Part shown: one piece after another, positions 1 to 11,767 of the stretch | Layout of the letters: every line of letters begins with the position of its first letter | Position numbering within the stretch: the stretch's first letter is position 1 | Assembly (NCBI GenBank): GCA_002189035.1 | Contig: NEEC01000002.1 | Coordinates: 4,487,001 to 4,551,000, forward strand | Source of the DNA: Utricularia gibba | Lineage: Eukaryota; Streptophyta; Magnoliopsida; Lamiales; Lentibulariaceae | Direction of reading: 5' to 3' | DNA: 64,000 bases | The notes under the pieces: model-generated | Told to the model about the DNA's origin: nothing | The model's input: the letters and a program-made list of their open reading frames with translations, nothing else | Databases searched by the model: none | Translations under genes and position numbers: made by a program

Positions 1-1254
1 GTATGAACTCTATGTTGCACGACATTGTAGATGCACCACTACCAAGCAATTTTAACTTCATATGTGAATCTAATGGATTGAAACCACACCAAAACATCTC
101 GAAAAGTATGCATATCATCAATAGCTTGTCAACCTACCCTTGAAAATTTGTGTAATGCAATCATGAGAAGTAGATACCATTAAAAGCAACATAACTCTCA
201 TGGAAATAAAACAAGAACAAGCAGAAGCTTCCAAGCTAATATTCAGATTTTACACATTCCATTTTCAAATTTGTAGGTTGAAGAATTAGTGAGTCATTTT
301 CAACCACATCCCATTTTTTGATTGCTCTAAGGTAAACTTTCATATGCAACACCCACAAAACATAATCAAACCCATCAAATATCCATACACCTCTGCCTCA
401 ATATTGATGTGTTCAAAATAAAGCATGGATTGTAACAAAACGAATCATGTTGTTTTGATATCAAATATAAGAACCCAAGGATATGATGGTTTCTAATGAA
501 TGCACTAGATGAATAGGAATCAAGATTCATGATACACCTTGTATTAAGACTCTTTTAATGCATGCAAGTTTGCAACAAGTAGAAAGTGCGAACGTCTCAT
601 TTTTGTGGAAATTTTTTTTTCTTTCTGATAGAATTGAGCACACAAAAGAACGATCCTTGAAAAAAACGACATAGCTAGAAGTTAAGGAAACTTAAATACA
701 TCATCAAAGAATCAAAATATCTATAAATGGATAAATGTGAATTGATTATGGCAACATGGTCTTAGTTTAGATAGTCATGTTGCAAGACTTGAGTCTTGTG
801 GCAGCATAAACATGGACCAGGTGACCCATGCAGCAATTACTAGCTGCAAATTTTAAAACATACAAATGTATACATACTCTAGTTCCCTAGCACTAAATGC
901 ATGTACAGAGTATTCAAAAACACCTTTATCATCTACTCAAGGAGAATCCCAAGAAAAACTTACGAATTCATTATAAAACAACTCATTTCTATGATGAAGA
1001 CCTACCAAGAAAGTTATAGCTAAAAGCACATGCATATGTTTTAGATTCAACCACTTCATGGTGTTGTGAGTGATCTAGACACTAATTATGAAAATTAATA
1101 AGACCTTCCACTATTATAGTAGTAAATACGGTATCCTTTAATAAGCTTGTGTCAAAAAGCATTGTCAACTAACCACTAACCACATCCTCTACCTCCACCA
1201 CAACCATATCCTCAAATTCTCAGAACTCCCATCTTGCACCTGTGATTCCACCTC
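1..1254. other. AT-rich intergenic DNA, no gene seen
   Basis: No open frame here resembles a known protein and no RNA gene was recognised. The composition is uniformly AT-rich with short homopolymer runs, as in ordinary plant intergenic DNA. The stretch ends at the inferred left target-site duplication of the hAT element (1255-1262). Confidence 0.6.
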
Positions 1255-1689
1255 CTTGTTACTAACATTGTGCATGGATCGGATATCTGATCCATTGCTC
1301 TAAAATCAAACCAATCTGCACACTACAGATCATGAGAATTGTGATTCGTAATCCAAATCGCATATATCGGATTGGATTGATTTGGAATCCACAAATTAAA
1401 CCGCATCTAAAAAATTAATAAAAAAATTGTTACTGAATATTGACAATAAACAACGTAAATGTCATAATACGTTAATTTTCAATGAAAAAACACTCGCTTA
1501 AAAGTAAATGAGTACAAAATTACAGTGTCATAAAAAAACACAACAAAATATCAATAGTCTAGACATCGATGTTGATAATGTGATGTTCTTCACTACCAAT
1601 TTTTGCAAATTAAATTTAGAAGACAAAATGAGTTTCAAATGTAAAAATTTAAAAAAAAATCACTGCATAAAAGGATGAAAATTTAATCT

Positions 1690-4600
1690 CTTTCTTTTTC
1701 TAGCTTCTCTATTTCTTCTAAATTTTTTTCATTAGTGCTATGCTCATGACCTTTTCTCATCCAATCTTGTGAACATACAAGAGTTTCTATTATCTTTGGA
1801 CTTAAAAAGTTTTAAAAAGGATCAAGGACATGTCCTCTTGTGCTAAAGGTAAATTTTGAAGCCACTATAGAGACTAGTATAGCCATCACATCTTGAGCTA
1901 TGATAGCAAGTATAGGATATCTTGAGATATATTTGATTTCCACCATTCTAATATGTTGAAATCTTTAATATTTTAATTAGCCATCACCTCTAAAAAGTAT
2001 ATGTCAAGCTTAGATTTATTTCTAATATTATCGAACTCTCCAAACTGATTGTTAAACATTCCATTCATGTAATCACCTACACCAAAACTTAAAATATCAT
2101 CACATTGAGAGATAGAATACACGATGATTGTTGGGTTTCTCATAGACATTGTATGTCACAAAAGCAGCGGAATTTTAAAAATTTTGAGAAACCTCAAGCG
2201 CGGATCTTGGAATACGGTATATATCAGACAAATGAATGTTAAAAATACCTTTCAGATGACTCCGTTGTTCACCAACCTCTAATAGTAGACGGCCTCTATG
2301 GTATCCACATGTGGAGCATTCCGTCGATAACCTTCTCAAGGCTGTTGAATGCTGGTCGAATTCCTCAGGTGCTAGTAGAGAAAAACGCCTCCTTGGATCA
2401 AGCTCAGAGAGCACGAATATAGTGGGCGCAGATATGTAGATTTAAATCTTTTTATAGATATTTGGTGACATATCAAATCATATCTCCATAAAGATCTTAT
2501 CTCGTGGAGACATGTATATGTTCCAAATCTTATCTATACAAGATGTTTTATTTTGAGTTTAATCAATATTAATATCAAAATAACTCTCTATTTAATTTAT
2601 CCACTTTACCAATTACATCTCATGTAATTGTTTCATTCTATTTTATATAAAAGATTTATTAATTAACTTTTCATTAATCAAATCCATCATTATCAATCAT
2701 GAGTGATGTCTAGCAACATATCATGATCCCCAAGATGTAAGAATAATCAGGTGAATTGATTGAGACTTTCCATGACCAGCCACCATGCAATGAATAGCCT
2801 TCATCATACTTATATCATATTCGATACAAGAACATGGGTGTGTGTCTTTCTGATGTATCGAACTTATAATTGCATTCAAGCACTAACACTCAATGACCTA
2901 CTCAAACAATTCGAATGTCATTACCCTGGGCCCAGGACTAACTGTTAGGCTTTGATGCAATCACTTGAGATATGATCTCATCGCTAACATGAGTGATGAA
3001 TCCTTTATTGATCAATCAACTATCTTCAACCTTAAGGAGTCACATTCCTACTCATCCATACTAGGCAAGCCATGGTTAGACTTCCATTAGTAATGAACGA
3101 AAATGTGAGCTTAAGATTAAGATAATTTTATTGACTTTAAGTCTAAGTTTACTTGCACGGCTGTCATATTCGAGATTTTGCTACTGACACTTGATTAGCT
3201 TCTCATAATAGCATCTCGAAAATGAGTCATCCAGTGAATCGATTTTCTAATCGACACCCACACATGGGTTCTAGTAATCTCATTACATCAATTGTAAGAA
3301 CCATTGCCTAAACAGTTTAGAGAACTCAATGTTTGCCAGCTTATCTGTATTTGTGATATCCTCATTTCACAAATACTCTAGTCAGGGAGTTTTAACTTAA
3401 TCATGAGTGCTTGAAGAATCTCACATTATGATCTCATCATAATTTCTATAGTACATAGATCAAGTAGAGGATTTTATCAATGATACAAATTTGATCACAA
3501 TTCAAAGTAAATATCAAAAGATAAGATTTTCCAATGAGTTGATTGTATGTAGAACACATACACTAACAATGATATGCTTACATAAACAAATAAAGTACCT
3601 ATTACAAAGATATTATCAACATCCATAATAGATCTTTTTTCAACTTGATTTTTTGTTTGCTAGCGATTAGAGAAAGTATTAGAACAAATATCAAATATAA
3701 TGTCCAAAAAAGAATCCACCTTTATTTTTAAATCATAACAGCCTCTTTATCATATGTTTTATCAATGACCAAGTTCACATAGATTAATTTTTATTTTGGA
3801 TCAAGGATAGTAGCAACAAAAGTTAGGATATTGATCCGATCAATGTCCTCCCAATACTTGTCATATTTCTTTTTCATTCTTGAGCCCATAGAAACAATAT
3901 CAATGTCATTATTTACACATATTTTGTAAAGAAAAAATCCAATCCTACAGACTATTTCATGTAGTCATTTATAGTGACATAAAAAGGTCTTAAAAGCTTC
4001 AAAGTAGTTTCATAAAATATTTTTAATAATAATGACAATTTATTTGCATATTTTCAATCAACTTTTGTAGGAATATCTTATATTTTGAATTTCTTTCCAA
4101 CATCAATAAACTTGTCTTGAAATTTATCACCCTTGGAAAATTCTCTGGATTCAACTCTTTCAAATACCTTTTATCAATTGTTTCCAACAATGTAAAAGCC
4201 TTCTTAAATTTCATCGATGATTCTAACATCAAGTATGTCGAGTTCCATCTAGTTTTAACATTTTAGGGTTGAATACTCCATATCAACTACTCTTACATTA
4301 AATTCTCTCTTTCTTTGTACATGACTTGAATTTCAAGGCTCATGAAGTTGATGACTTAACATACTTTATTGCACTTTTATTTCTACATATAGATTCATTC
4401 ATGTCTTTCAAGCTAGCCTTCATGATCAAGTTCAAAATACGCATAGCACATCTCATGTGCATGCAATCACCATTTAGAATAATGCTCTTCCAACTATTCA
4501 ACCTCTTTTGTAAATATGTAAAGCCACTATCATTAGCACTAGTATTATCCACAGTAATTGTAGAAACCTTACTAATTCCTCTTTTCTCTATAGACATGGC

Positions 4601-5365
4601 TATTTTTTCAACTTTATGGCCCCTAATTGGAAAAAAATTAATCATGTTTTTATGCAATATCCAATTATCATCAATATAATGTGCAGTCAAATACATATAA
4701 TATAAATTTGGAACAAAGATCTATGTATGTGTAGTAAGACAAATATGTAAAGATAACTTCTCAAAACATACCTTCAAGTTTTCTCTCAATTCCAAAAGTC
4801 ATTTATAGCAATCTTTAGCAATCACAAATTATGGTCATATTTAATAACATAACTTTTTAAACCCTTATTTTTCTACTTCTCTGATGGATAATTCATCAAG
4901 AATAATCATTCTAGCAACTGATTTCTCGCAAAACTTTTGACCAAAGTAATGTGTGGTCATCTCTTTAGAATCCTTTCCTTTTGTAATCTTGAATTCAATA
5001 GTTTTCTATTTTTTTTGAATGTGTTTCCACGATTTTTCTTGCATCTATTGTGATGGTTGATAAGACAAAAAGTACCCATTCTAGATGGACAAAGAATCAT
5101 TGTGGAACAATATACACAAGCTGCTTTTTTTCATTCTCAGATAAATCTTCAATAATATTAAAATGTTCTCAAATCCAAGATTTTTGTCTACCTTGAGTTT
5201 TTTCTTTACTCACTTCATCCAGAGAATGCTTATTTGTATTTCCATCGCTTTGACTCAAAGTAGGGGCTTCAGATGACATTGAAAAAGGTGGTGATTGTTC
5301 GGTTACTTGCTCTTCATTTTCTCCTATCATTGACATGAGCTTTAGTTGAATATTTATCAAGAGTC
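1690..5365 (-). pseudogene. hAT transposase pseudogene (BED zinc finger, RICESLEEPER-like)
   Basis: Read on minus, pieces occur in normal order. The N-terminal linker lies at 5360-5169. A decayed BED finger at about 5127-5030 keeps CVYC and the late NHHNRC motif. The RNase H-like core at 4696-4340 has HYIDDNW, the KVSTITVDNTSAND block and MRCAMRILNLI. A further core block with YWEDIDRINILTFVATILDP lies at about 3870-3780. The hAT C-terminal dimerisation block is at about 2000-1690 (RYPILAIIAQDV-like, then CSQDWMRK). Stops and frameshifts separate these blocks, and a solo LTR interrupts the gene at 2129-3568. The family cuts and pastes DNA with 8-bp duplications in the nucleus. This copy cannot make enzyme. 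It could be a domesticated hAT gene only if other copies were intact; here it is a relic. Confidence 0.88.
2129..3568 (+). mobile_element. Solo LTR of element family L (copy L1)
   Basis: The 1440-bp block starts TGTTGGGTTTC and ends CACATACACTAACA, so it has the TG...CA ends of an LTR. It is flanked on both sides by ATGAT (2124-2128 and 3569-3573), a 5-bp target-site duplication. No retroelement coding, primer-binding site or second LTR lies inside, so a solo LTR left by LTR-LTR recombination is the simplest reading. Two relatives occur at 27320-28753 and, inverted, at 52576-53725. The orientation is arbitrary. A short non-autonomous LTR element of this length is the alternative. Confidence 0.85.
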
Positions 5366-5705
5366 AAGATAAGAGAAAGAAAACTCAATGACCGAAGTTT
5401 GAATGGTCGTTCATTACATTGAAATGTGGGAGAAGAATATGTAGGGTTTGAAAATTTGGGCTTTAGGTTTGGGTTTTACATTTGTGTAAAAAAAAGAAAA
5501 AGAAAAATATCATAAATTTATAATTTACATGTTAATATATGTATCATCCGATTAGATCAGACTTTTGGTCGTAGAATCCATAAACGATCTGATCCACATT
5601 TTTCAAAAAAATCAGATAATCCATTGGATTAGATATTCTCAATTTCGGATCGGTATGCGTGGATTTCTGGTTTATGTTCGATCCATTCACAGCTGGACTT
5701 GTTAA

Positions 5706-8700
5706 CATTCCAAATCTGCAACCAAGCCAATGGAGTGATAAGGGTGGTGAAGAAATAAGGAAGGATTGGCGAGATAAGGATAAGATTGGCTCAAAGTATG
5801 AAAATAATGAGGAATGAGGTGTTCTTTGGAAACAATTGCTTAATATCTTGGTCATTGGAGGAAATTGCAATATTCTTGAACTTATTGTTCAATCTACTAG
5901 AATTAAGAACTTACTTAGATTAGTCTGATTCTCTCGTTATATTTTTCTTGCTCTTTGTAATTGCTTTGTATAGCGAAAATTCAGATGCAAAAGTTCCTTT
6001 CAATCATTTTTTCTTTCAATCCTTGTACATAAAAGCAGTATGATCTAACCTCCTATGCCCATTGCTCTCAATGAGAAGCTCTTCATTTGCTAAAATCCAC
6101 CTCTGATGTTTAAGCTGTTGAATCCTTTAGTTCCTTTCCATAGCTTGTACACCATTACTGTACAGATATTAAACAAAAATGATTGTGCTTTTAAGAGAAA
6201 AAAATTACAGCAAAACAAAATACAATCAAAACCCTTAAATAGGTATGAGTTCTACTACTGATCTGTAAAAATTATCAACATTGATGTCAACATTCAACAG
6301 TGAAGCACTTGGAATCTCACTCAACAACCTGAACAACCTAGCTTCTGAGATAACGGTGGATATGCCGTCCCTTTTTACCAGTTGAAGCTTGTGAAGTCAA
6401 TCTCTTGGAAGACGCTCAAATTTGTTGTCATCTCACTCACGGCAACACCCATAGACACTGGCTCCACAATTTGAGTGGTGGAAAATTAGTTTTGGGTCAG
6501 AAAAACTATTTCCATATAGTAAAATAAAACTTAAAATTCTAATAAAATAAAGAGTATACATGCTTGAAATGTTTTTGAAAAAAAACAATAATGATTACGT
6601 TGAATAAAGGAAAAATACATACAAAATTCAATAATTAATTTAAAAAAACAACGACTATAATTATTTATAAAAAAACATAGATATAATTCTAAATTTTATA
6701 TTAAAATTATTTATCAAAAAATATTTTTGACAAAAGCTTTGTCCCAAACTTCTGGTAGAATAAAAAATCATTCATTATGAGAATTGATTACTTTTCAAAT
6801 GTATACTCAATTTCTTTTTCACTAATTTTGATACTAGCCCCTCTTCAATTATTTGGAGTATGTGTGATTGGGCCAATGCTACTCGTTATTTTCCCACTTT
6901 AACTCAAAGAAATAATATTCTATATTTACCGATAGAATAGAATTAATTAATCATATAGTCAACAATTTTATAATTATTCACTTTTAATTACATATATTTT
7001 TTACAATATCTTAAACCCAAACTAGTTACCTTGTTTAAAAGATAATGAAGATATTTGAAACTAATCAGCAACTTTCTTAATTTACTTCTAATATGACAAC
7101 AAGAGTTTTAAATTCTTATAATTGTACATACAGATCCTAAGTTCTTAGTCTTGAAATCATCTGTCAATTCCTTTATATTTGATACAGTTACGCACATGTC
7201 ATTTAGATATGGTAGTAATAGTATGTATGTATCATAACTCCTCATGATGTAGTAACAAGTGTCAGTTTCACATCGTTTGAAATTATGGTTTATCTTGAAA
7301 TCATCAAAATTCTTGTACTTAATTTCACACCATAAGTTTGTTTGATATGTAAATATAGAAGTTTATTCATATTACTTATTTTATGCTTTTTAATATATTA
7401 TGAAATCAATCATGATTTTTATATTATAATATTAACTATTTAAAAATAAAAAAATTTAAAAAGACACCCGATTGTTGCCCTTGACAACTATATTAATGAC
7501 TAAATTCAGTGTGTTGCATGGATTCGGTCCTATTAAGCATAGCATTCTGGCTATTCATGAGGTCTAAATCATTTATCTTCGCAATTTCCTCATGTGTAAA
7601 AAGATTTGAAATGGAAAATTTGTGTGCAGCTATTGAAAATGAACTATGCCCAGATACATTAAATTCAAATCTCAAAACAAGAAACTTTCTCATCAAAAAC
7701 TTCTTTCAATAATTGCACAACATTCTTTTAGAAGGTTTCCAAGCACCACAATTTACGCGGAATACATGGATAAGGCTTCAATTTCAATCAAAATACTTTA
7801 GTAAGTTATAAATCTCCTTACTACACTTCCATGAAGAATACCTCAACGTCGGGTAGGAGAGGGAATGAAGGTTTCTGTTTATAATTTTTTTTAAAAAAAA
7901 AATCCTCTCAATGAATCTGCAATTGGAATGGGCCATAGTCAAATGAGTAGGCCATAATTGACTAAGTGCTATGATGAGGACCAAAGTGCTCAACAAACCT
8001 TATTGGCTTGCCATCATTCGTATGGCCCAACTTCAAAAATTTTGTTAATGGGCTGATATTGTTAGTCGAACCCACTAACTCATGAGTCGAATGTGTACCT
8101 GTGAAACATCGATCCAATCAGTACCGGTTTTTTATGGGTACGGGCCACAGGTTGACCTGCTGGATACTCGGAAGTACACACCTCAAAACTTAGCAACAAC
8201 GATATAGCATACTCAATATAGCATTGATTCAATACCACTTCTTATGAAATAACAGAAGATAGCAGATGTTTTCAGTTAAGTACTTGCATAGTGAAAAAAA
8301 TGTCCTCTATCGAATATATCTAATAATGCACAATAATTCAAACCAAGATATTCAAAGAGAGGGGAAAAAAGATTAAAAGAAGCTTGGTTTTGTTGTGGTG
8401 GTGCTTGAAACCAGCATCGAAATACCCGAACTTTTAGCTCCCAAAACATAGTTCCGTATGAATATTCATATCCTTCCAAGAGGGAGGATGAATGACGTTA
8501 GATCTTTTTAACTCCGAGAGGAGAGGACTGTTTTTAACACAAGAGGACGACATGTACAAAGAGAGTGAAGAAAGAAAAGAATGGAATCAAGGAAAAAGAG
8601 GAATCATGATCCATGGGAAAATATAATTGTTAGAGATAATATAAATTAGTTGTGGCGTGCTCTTCCTTCTTTTTGTGAACTGGCCATGTGAGACGATGGC

Positions 8701-8893
8701 CCCAGGAAAACTAATAAAGTGGAATCCATTAACCATTGCTTTCATCTCTTAATTACATGCAACTTCCATTACAAAGCCTCCAGCCTCCAACCAATTATTA
8801 TTGGCTTTCCCCGTGCCCTCTTTGTTTTTACGTAATACCAATTTGTGAAAATAAAACTCGTTTAAGAATATATAACAAAATAATATTCCGGGG
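5706..8893. other. AT-rich intergenic DNA
   Basis: No gene is supported here. A stretch of about 33 codons open on minus near 6470-6370 looks slightly protein-like, but I could not place it in a family and it stops. The pair of overlapping frames at 7493-7712 shows no recognisable motif. The right part (8600-8890) is the 3' flank of the PLATZ gene. Confidence 0.55.
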
Positions 8894-9880
8894 TCAGGGC
8901 CCGAACGGCGGCGCCCTCCGAGGGACGCCCTTCCTTCTTCTGGCAGTGGACCGCGACGAGGAAGAGGCGGAGCCCTCTTCATCTTGCTGTGCTTTTGGTT
9001 TTGTTCTTTGCGAGAATTCTGGTGCGGAGCTCGTGTCGGCATTTGCTTTTATTCCTGCAAACTAAAAATGTATTAAGTGGAAATGAGGGAGTTTCAGAAA
9101 ATGTGAATGAATGAATGGTTGAGAGTAGTTAAGGCAGATGATGGACAACGAAACATACTTAACATGACAAAAAATAAGACAGAGACGGGTACTGATATTC
9201 GGGTGGGTCATTTTACTCTAACGAAAATGATGGGAATTAGCAAAGAGCCTCACATCTTGAAACACATGCACTCCTCATACTTATCAATCACTCTGCACAG
9301 AGGTAGTTTTGAATTCTGAGGAAGAATTGTTGGGTTTATAGTAATAAAGTGCAATTGTGATCTAGTAGTGAATGCAATTTTTGCGAGGGTGTTTTTCTTT
9401 TACCTTGCAACCAAGAGAGCAGAAGCAGAATGTGTCGAGCAAGGTCCTTCTGCAGATCTCACAAACGTGCGAGGAAGAAGGAGTGGCCTTGGATCCTTTA
9501 GGCTGAGGTCTCTCGTTCAGGAACAAAACCCTCGCGCTGTTGATCACATACGTTTGCACGCCGCTGATGTCTAAAACCTTCTGGATCTCCGATACCCTCA
9601 CCACGTCGTGGTACGACGACCGCCTTATCTTCAACAACAACAACAACAACAACAATAACACCGACGTTTGGTGTGAAGTAAATCTTTGCACTGAATCTGA
9701 AACCTGGATGACTCGATGGTCCTTGTGGCTTGCGCTGCGGCAGTAGAAACAGAAGGAATCAGCATCACAGTCCAAGCAAAACATATTGCACTCGTTTCGG
9801 GAGGAGTTGAGGTGATCCCCGCAGACGTGGAAGAATCCGGTGGTCAGCAGCCGCTCAAGCCACGGCGGCGGCGCCACCAT
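8894..9880 (-). CDS. PLATZ-family zinc-dependent DNA-binding protein, three exons
   Basis: PLATZ proteins are plant nuclear factors that bind A/T-rich DNA, mostly as repressors. I join exons 9880-9704, 9628-9404 and 9061-8894, giving 189 residues in phase with GT-AG introns of 75 and 342 bases. Residues 1-59 carry [11 protein letters not shown] and a Cys/His cluster (C20, H23, C31, C35, C38, C44, C47, H52, H55). Residues 60-134 carry [20 protein letters not shown], the [22 protein letters not shown] core and the second cluster (C115, C118, C127, C129, C133). Exon 3 begins FAGIK, the usual continuation after CK, and ends in a Ser/Arg-rich tail. The length is slightly short for the family. The ATG at 9880 is chosen because WLE normally sits a few residues in. 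Intron 1 is open in frame, so an unspliced form with a leucine run is possible. The gene looks functional. Confidence 0.92.
9629..9703 (-). repeat. 75-nt PLATZ intron 1 ending in a (CAA)n/(TTG)n microsatellite
   Basis: The minus strand has GT at 9703-9702 and AG at 9630-9629. The plus strand reads as CAA repeats at about 9632-9655. Removing it joins VIQ to IRRSSYHD, the arrangement found across PLATZ proteins. The length is a multiple of three and has no stop, so retention would add 25 residues including a run of leucines. Confidence 0.8.
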
Positions 9881-11158
9881 TTCAGGTAAAAGGGCTCGGC
9901 TCCGCGCTACCCAGACCCTTAATAATGTGTGGTGATCCTACGCATTACCACTGGAGACGACCTGCAGAGGAAAAACAAGTGAAGAGAATCAAGGAAGGAA
10001 AAGAGTCATCATCCTTTTGGGTGTGAGGCGTTGGATCTCGGGAAAGGGAAAGGAGACAGGTGGGTTTTCGGCACTTGTGCTGTACAATAAAGGGATTAGA
10101 TTACGCGATAATTCTGATTTAATTAAATTATTGGGAAAACAAATGAGGGGCAGTTGGCGGAGTTGATAACAGAGGGGTGTGTTTTTCTTTTCTTTAGGCT
10201 CCCAAAGCAAGTACCCCCCCACGTGCTCAACACCCACGCACCCGCATATGCTCATGCTGTTCCAGCCGCTTTCCTAAACTGCCCTCCGCAGCCGTAGGGG
10301 CGTCGCGTACTTGGCAAATGCGGTGAAGGTGTTAATTTATTAGTAAATACTTTCTTAAATGGACTATGGCTGGCTGCCACCAATTTCAAATTTCATTTAT
10401 CTCATTATTTCAATGAGGAATTTTTAATTTCATTGAGATATTTACCATTCATTCCATTTCAAATAATTAATAGTACAACAATATATACGATAATTCTTTT
10501 AACTTACCGTGATATCTCTAGTACAAGAGCATATGGTCACTTTCAAATCTAATTTTAGTTTCATTCCGAATACAAATCACTATTATATTATCCTTCTAAA
10601 CGGTTCCAACTTCTTGCATTGGATCAAGGGAGGATTTATTCACAACTAATTAGGCACATGATTATGATTAGGGCATGCCGAGCCCCCCCCCCAAATCCTA
10701 GATAGAGTGACCACGCTCTCCCCTTCTGGGCGGGCTGTAAGAAGATGTGCGCACTGGCACTCCATCACTATAATGAACACCATTCAGTATATGTATGTTT
10801 GGTATTTAAATCATTTGACTAACATGGTACGGTTGTGGGAGTTATTAAATCTGAAATATGCCAACAATGTACTTCGTTAGGCTAACGTCATGTTTTGGTT
10901 AAGACTCTAAAGATTATACCACCTTTTCAACTTTTTGAAAAAAAATATAGCTTTTGTAAAGAAAACACAACAATTGTCCAAGACTGAGTTGTGTGAACAC
11001 TGGGACAACACCAGCCTGGAATTCCCCTTCAACGCTATGCCATCCTGCGAGCGATCGTCCAAATATTAATTTTGCTTCATGAATCCGCTGCTGCTGGTGC
11101 CTCACCCTCCAACGTTGCCTCAACAGTGGGACAACAGCAAGACCAGCACAACACCAAC
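9881..11158. promoter_or_regulatory. Divergent interval between PLATZ (minus) and GDSL exon 1 (plus), with a G-box
   Basis: This interval of about 1.3 kb holds the upstream regions of two genes that face away from each other. A perfect CACGTG G-box lies at 10220-10225, 340 bases upstream of the PLATZ ATG; G-boxes are bound by plant bZIP and bHLH factors. A C-run lies at about 10684-10693. No TATA box can be assigned with confidence. The in-frame region upstream of the GDSL ATG (11072-11158) is probably 5' UTR. Confidence 0.45.
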
Positions 11159-11417
11159 ATGGAAATATCCACAGCTGGTACATTCCTCGGTGCACTTGTG
11201 CTTCTTTTGATATTGATAGCGAACAACGTGTGTACCGGGGATCCCAGTGTTCCCGCCCTCTGCATTTTTGGCGAATTCGTCATGGATGTCGGAAACAACA
11301 ACATCCTTCGATCACCGGTGAAAGGTTCACGCAGCTTCCTTCCCTTCGGTAGAGACTTCATTTCACACCTCCCCATCGGACGATTCTCCAACGACAAACT
11401 GGCCACAGATTTCACTG
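11159..11417 (+). pseudogene. GDSL esterase/lipase exon 1 (separated from its exon 2)
   Basis: The 86 codons start with a signal peptide (MEISTAG then a LVLLLILIA core, residues 1-27) and run into block I of plant GDSL lipases: VPALCIFGEF, then MDVGNNN, GRDFISHLPIGRF and KLATDFT. The family normally has FGDS here; this copy reads FGEF, so the nucleophilic serine and the aspartate before it are replaced. The exon ends at ACTG followed by a GTAATT donor (11418), phase 1, where GDSL genes commonly have an intron. No exon 2 follows on this strand; copia C1 starts 350 bases on. A matching exon 2 with the right phase lies on minus at 62233. The family secretes serine hydrolases acting on lipid esters. 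This copy looks dead on two counts. Confidence 0.85.
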
Positions 11418-11767
11418 GTAATTTCAATTAAAGACAAATCTATTGGATCATATGAAGTTAGCAAGCCTCAATATCAGTGATAGATCCACTCACCCACTTT
11501 CGGGTTTCTGTTATTTTTTCTGCTGTATTTAAGTTCTATTCGTTTGTCCGTTCGTTTGTCTAAGTTTTTTTTCATGTTTTTTTGGCACAAGAATAGCTGC
11601 TGGTAATGTGCTGATATTCATCAATCGAAACTGCATTTTATCAAATCAGTGTATTGCTCTTTTGATCTGTCCAATCCTCACTAGCTGTGTAACTAGTGTG
11701 AAAATCCTGATTTCATAACAACCAGTGCATGCATTGGTAACCATCCTACCCTTTGATTCTTTCAAAA

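Larger units (their letters stand above)
1263..5697 (-). mobile_element. hAT-superfamily DNA transposon, degenerate, with inferred ends
   Basis: The transposase relic inside places this in the hAT superfamily (Ac/RICESLEEPER type). The ends are inferred from three things. The flanks read CTTGTTAC (1255-1262) and CTTGTTAA (5698-5705), an 8-bp duplication with one mismatch, the length hAT elements make. The terminal bases are weakly inverted: TAACATTGTGCATGG on the left against TCCAGCTGTGAATGG read inward from the right. Both subterminal regions are rich in GATCGGAT / GATCC motifs (1277-1380 and 5550-5685). Without the nested LTR the element is about 3.0 kb. The terminal repeats are decayed, so the exact ends are moderately certain and the superfamily is certain. 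Confidence 0.7.

Noticed and set aside
2760-2948. 62-codon frame inside L1, with an antisense relative in L3 (53193-53381)
   Set aside because: It is alike in copies only because the DNA is alike; L2 breaks it, and there is no sign of a protein-level signal.
6370-6475. Minus-strand stretch of about 33 codons that looks protein-like
   Set aside because: It ends in a stop, has no family match I can name, and no neighbouring exons.
7493-7712. Overlapping 67-codon frames on both strands
   Set aside because: There is no motif and no splice context; frames of this length are expected by chance in AT-rich DNA of this size.
8736-9065. 109-codon plus-strand frame across PLATZ exon 3
   Set aside because: It lies opposite the Ser/Arg-rich tail of PLATZ; the minus-strand splice structure explains the region.
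11077-11427. 116-codon minus-strand frame over GDSL exon 1
   Set aside because: It is antisense to a clear GDSL exon with signal peptide and block I; no family matches it.
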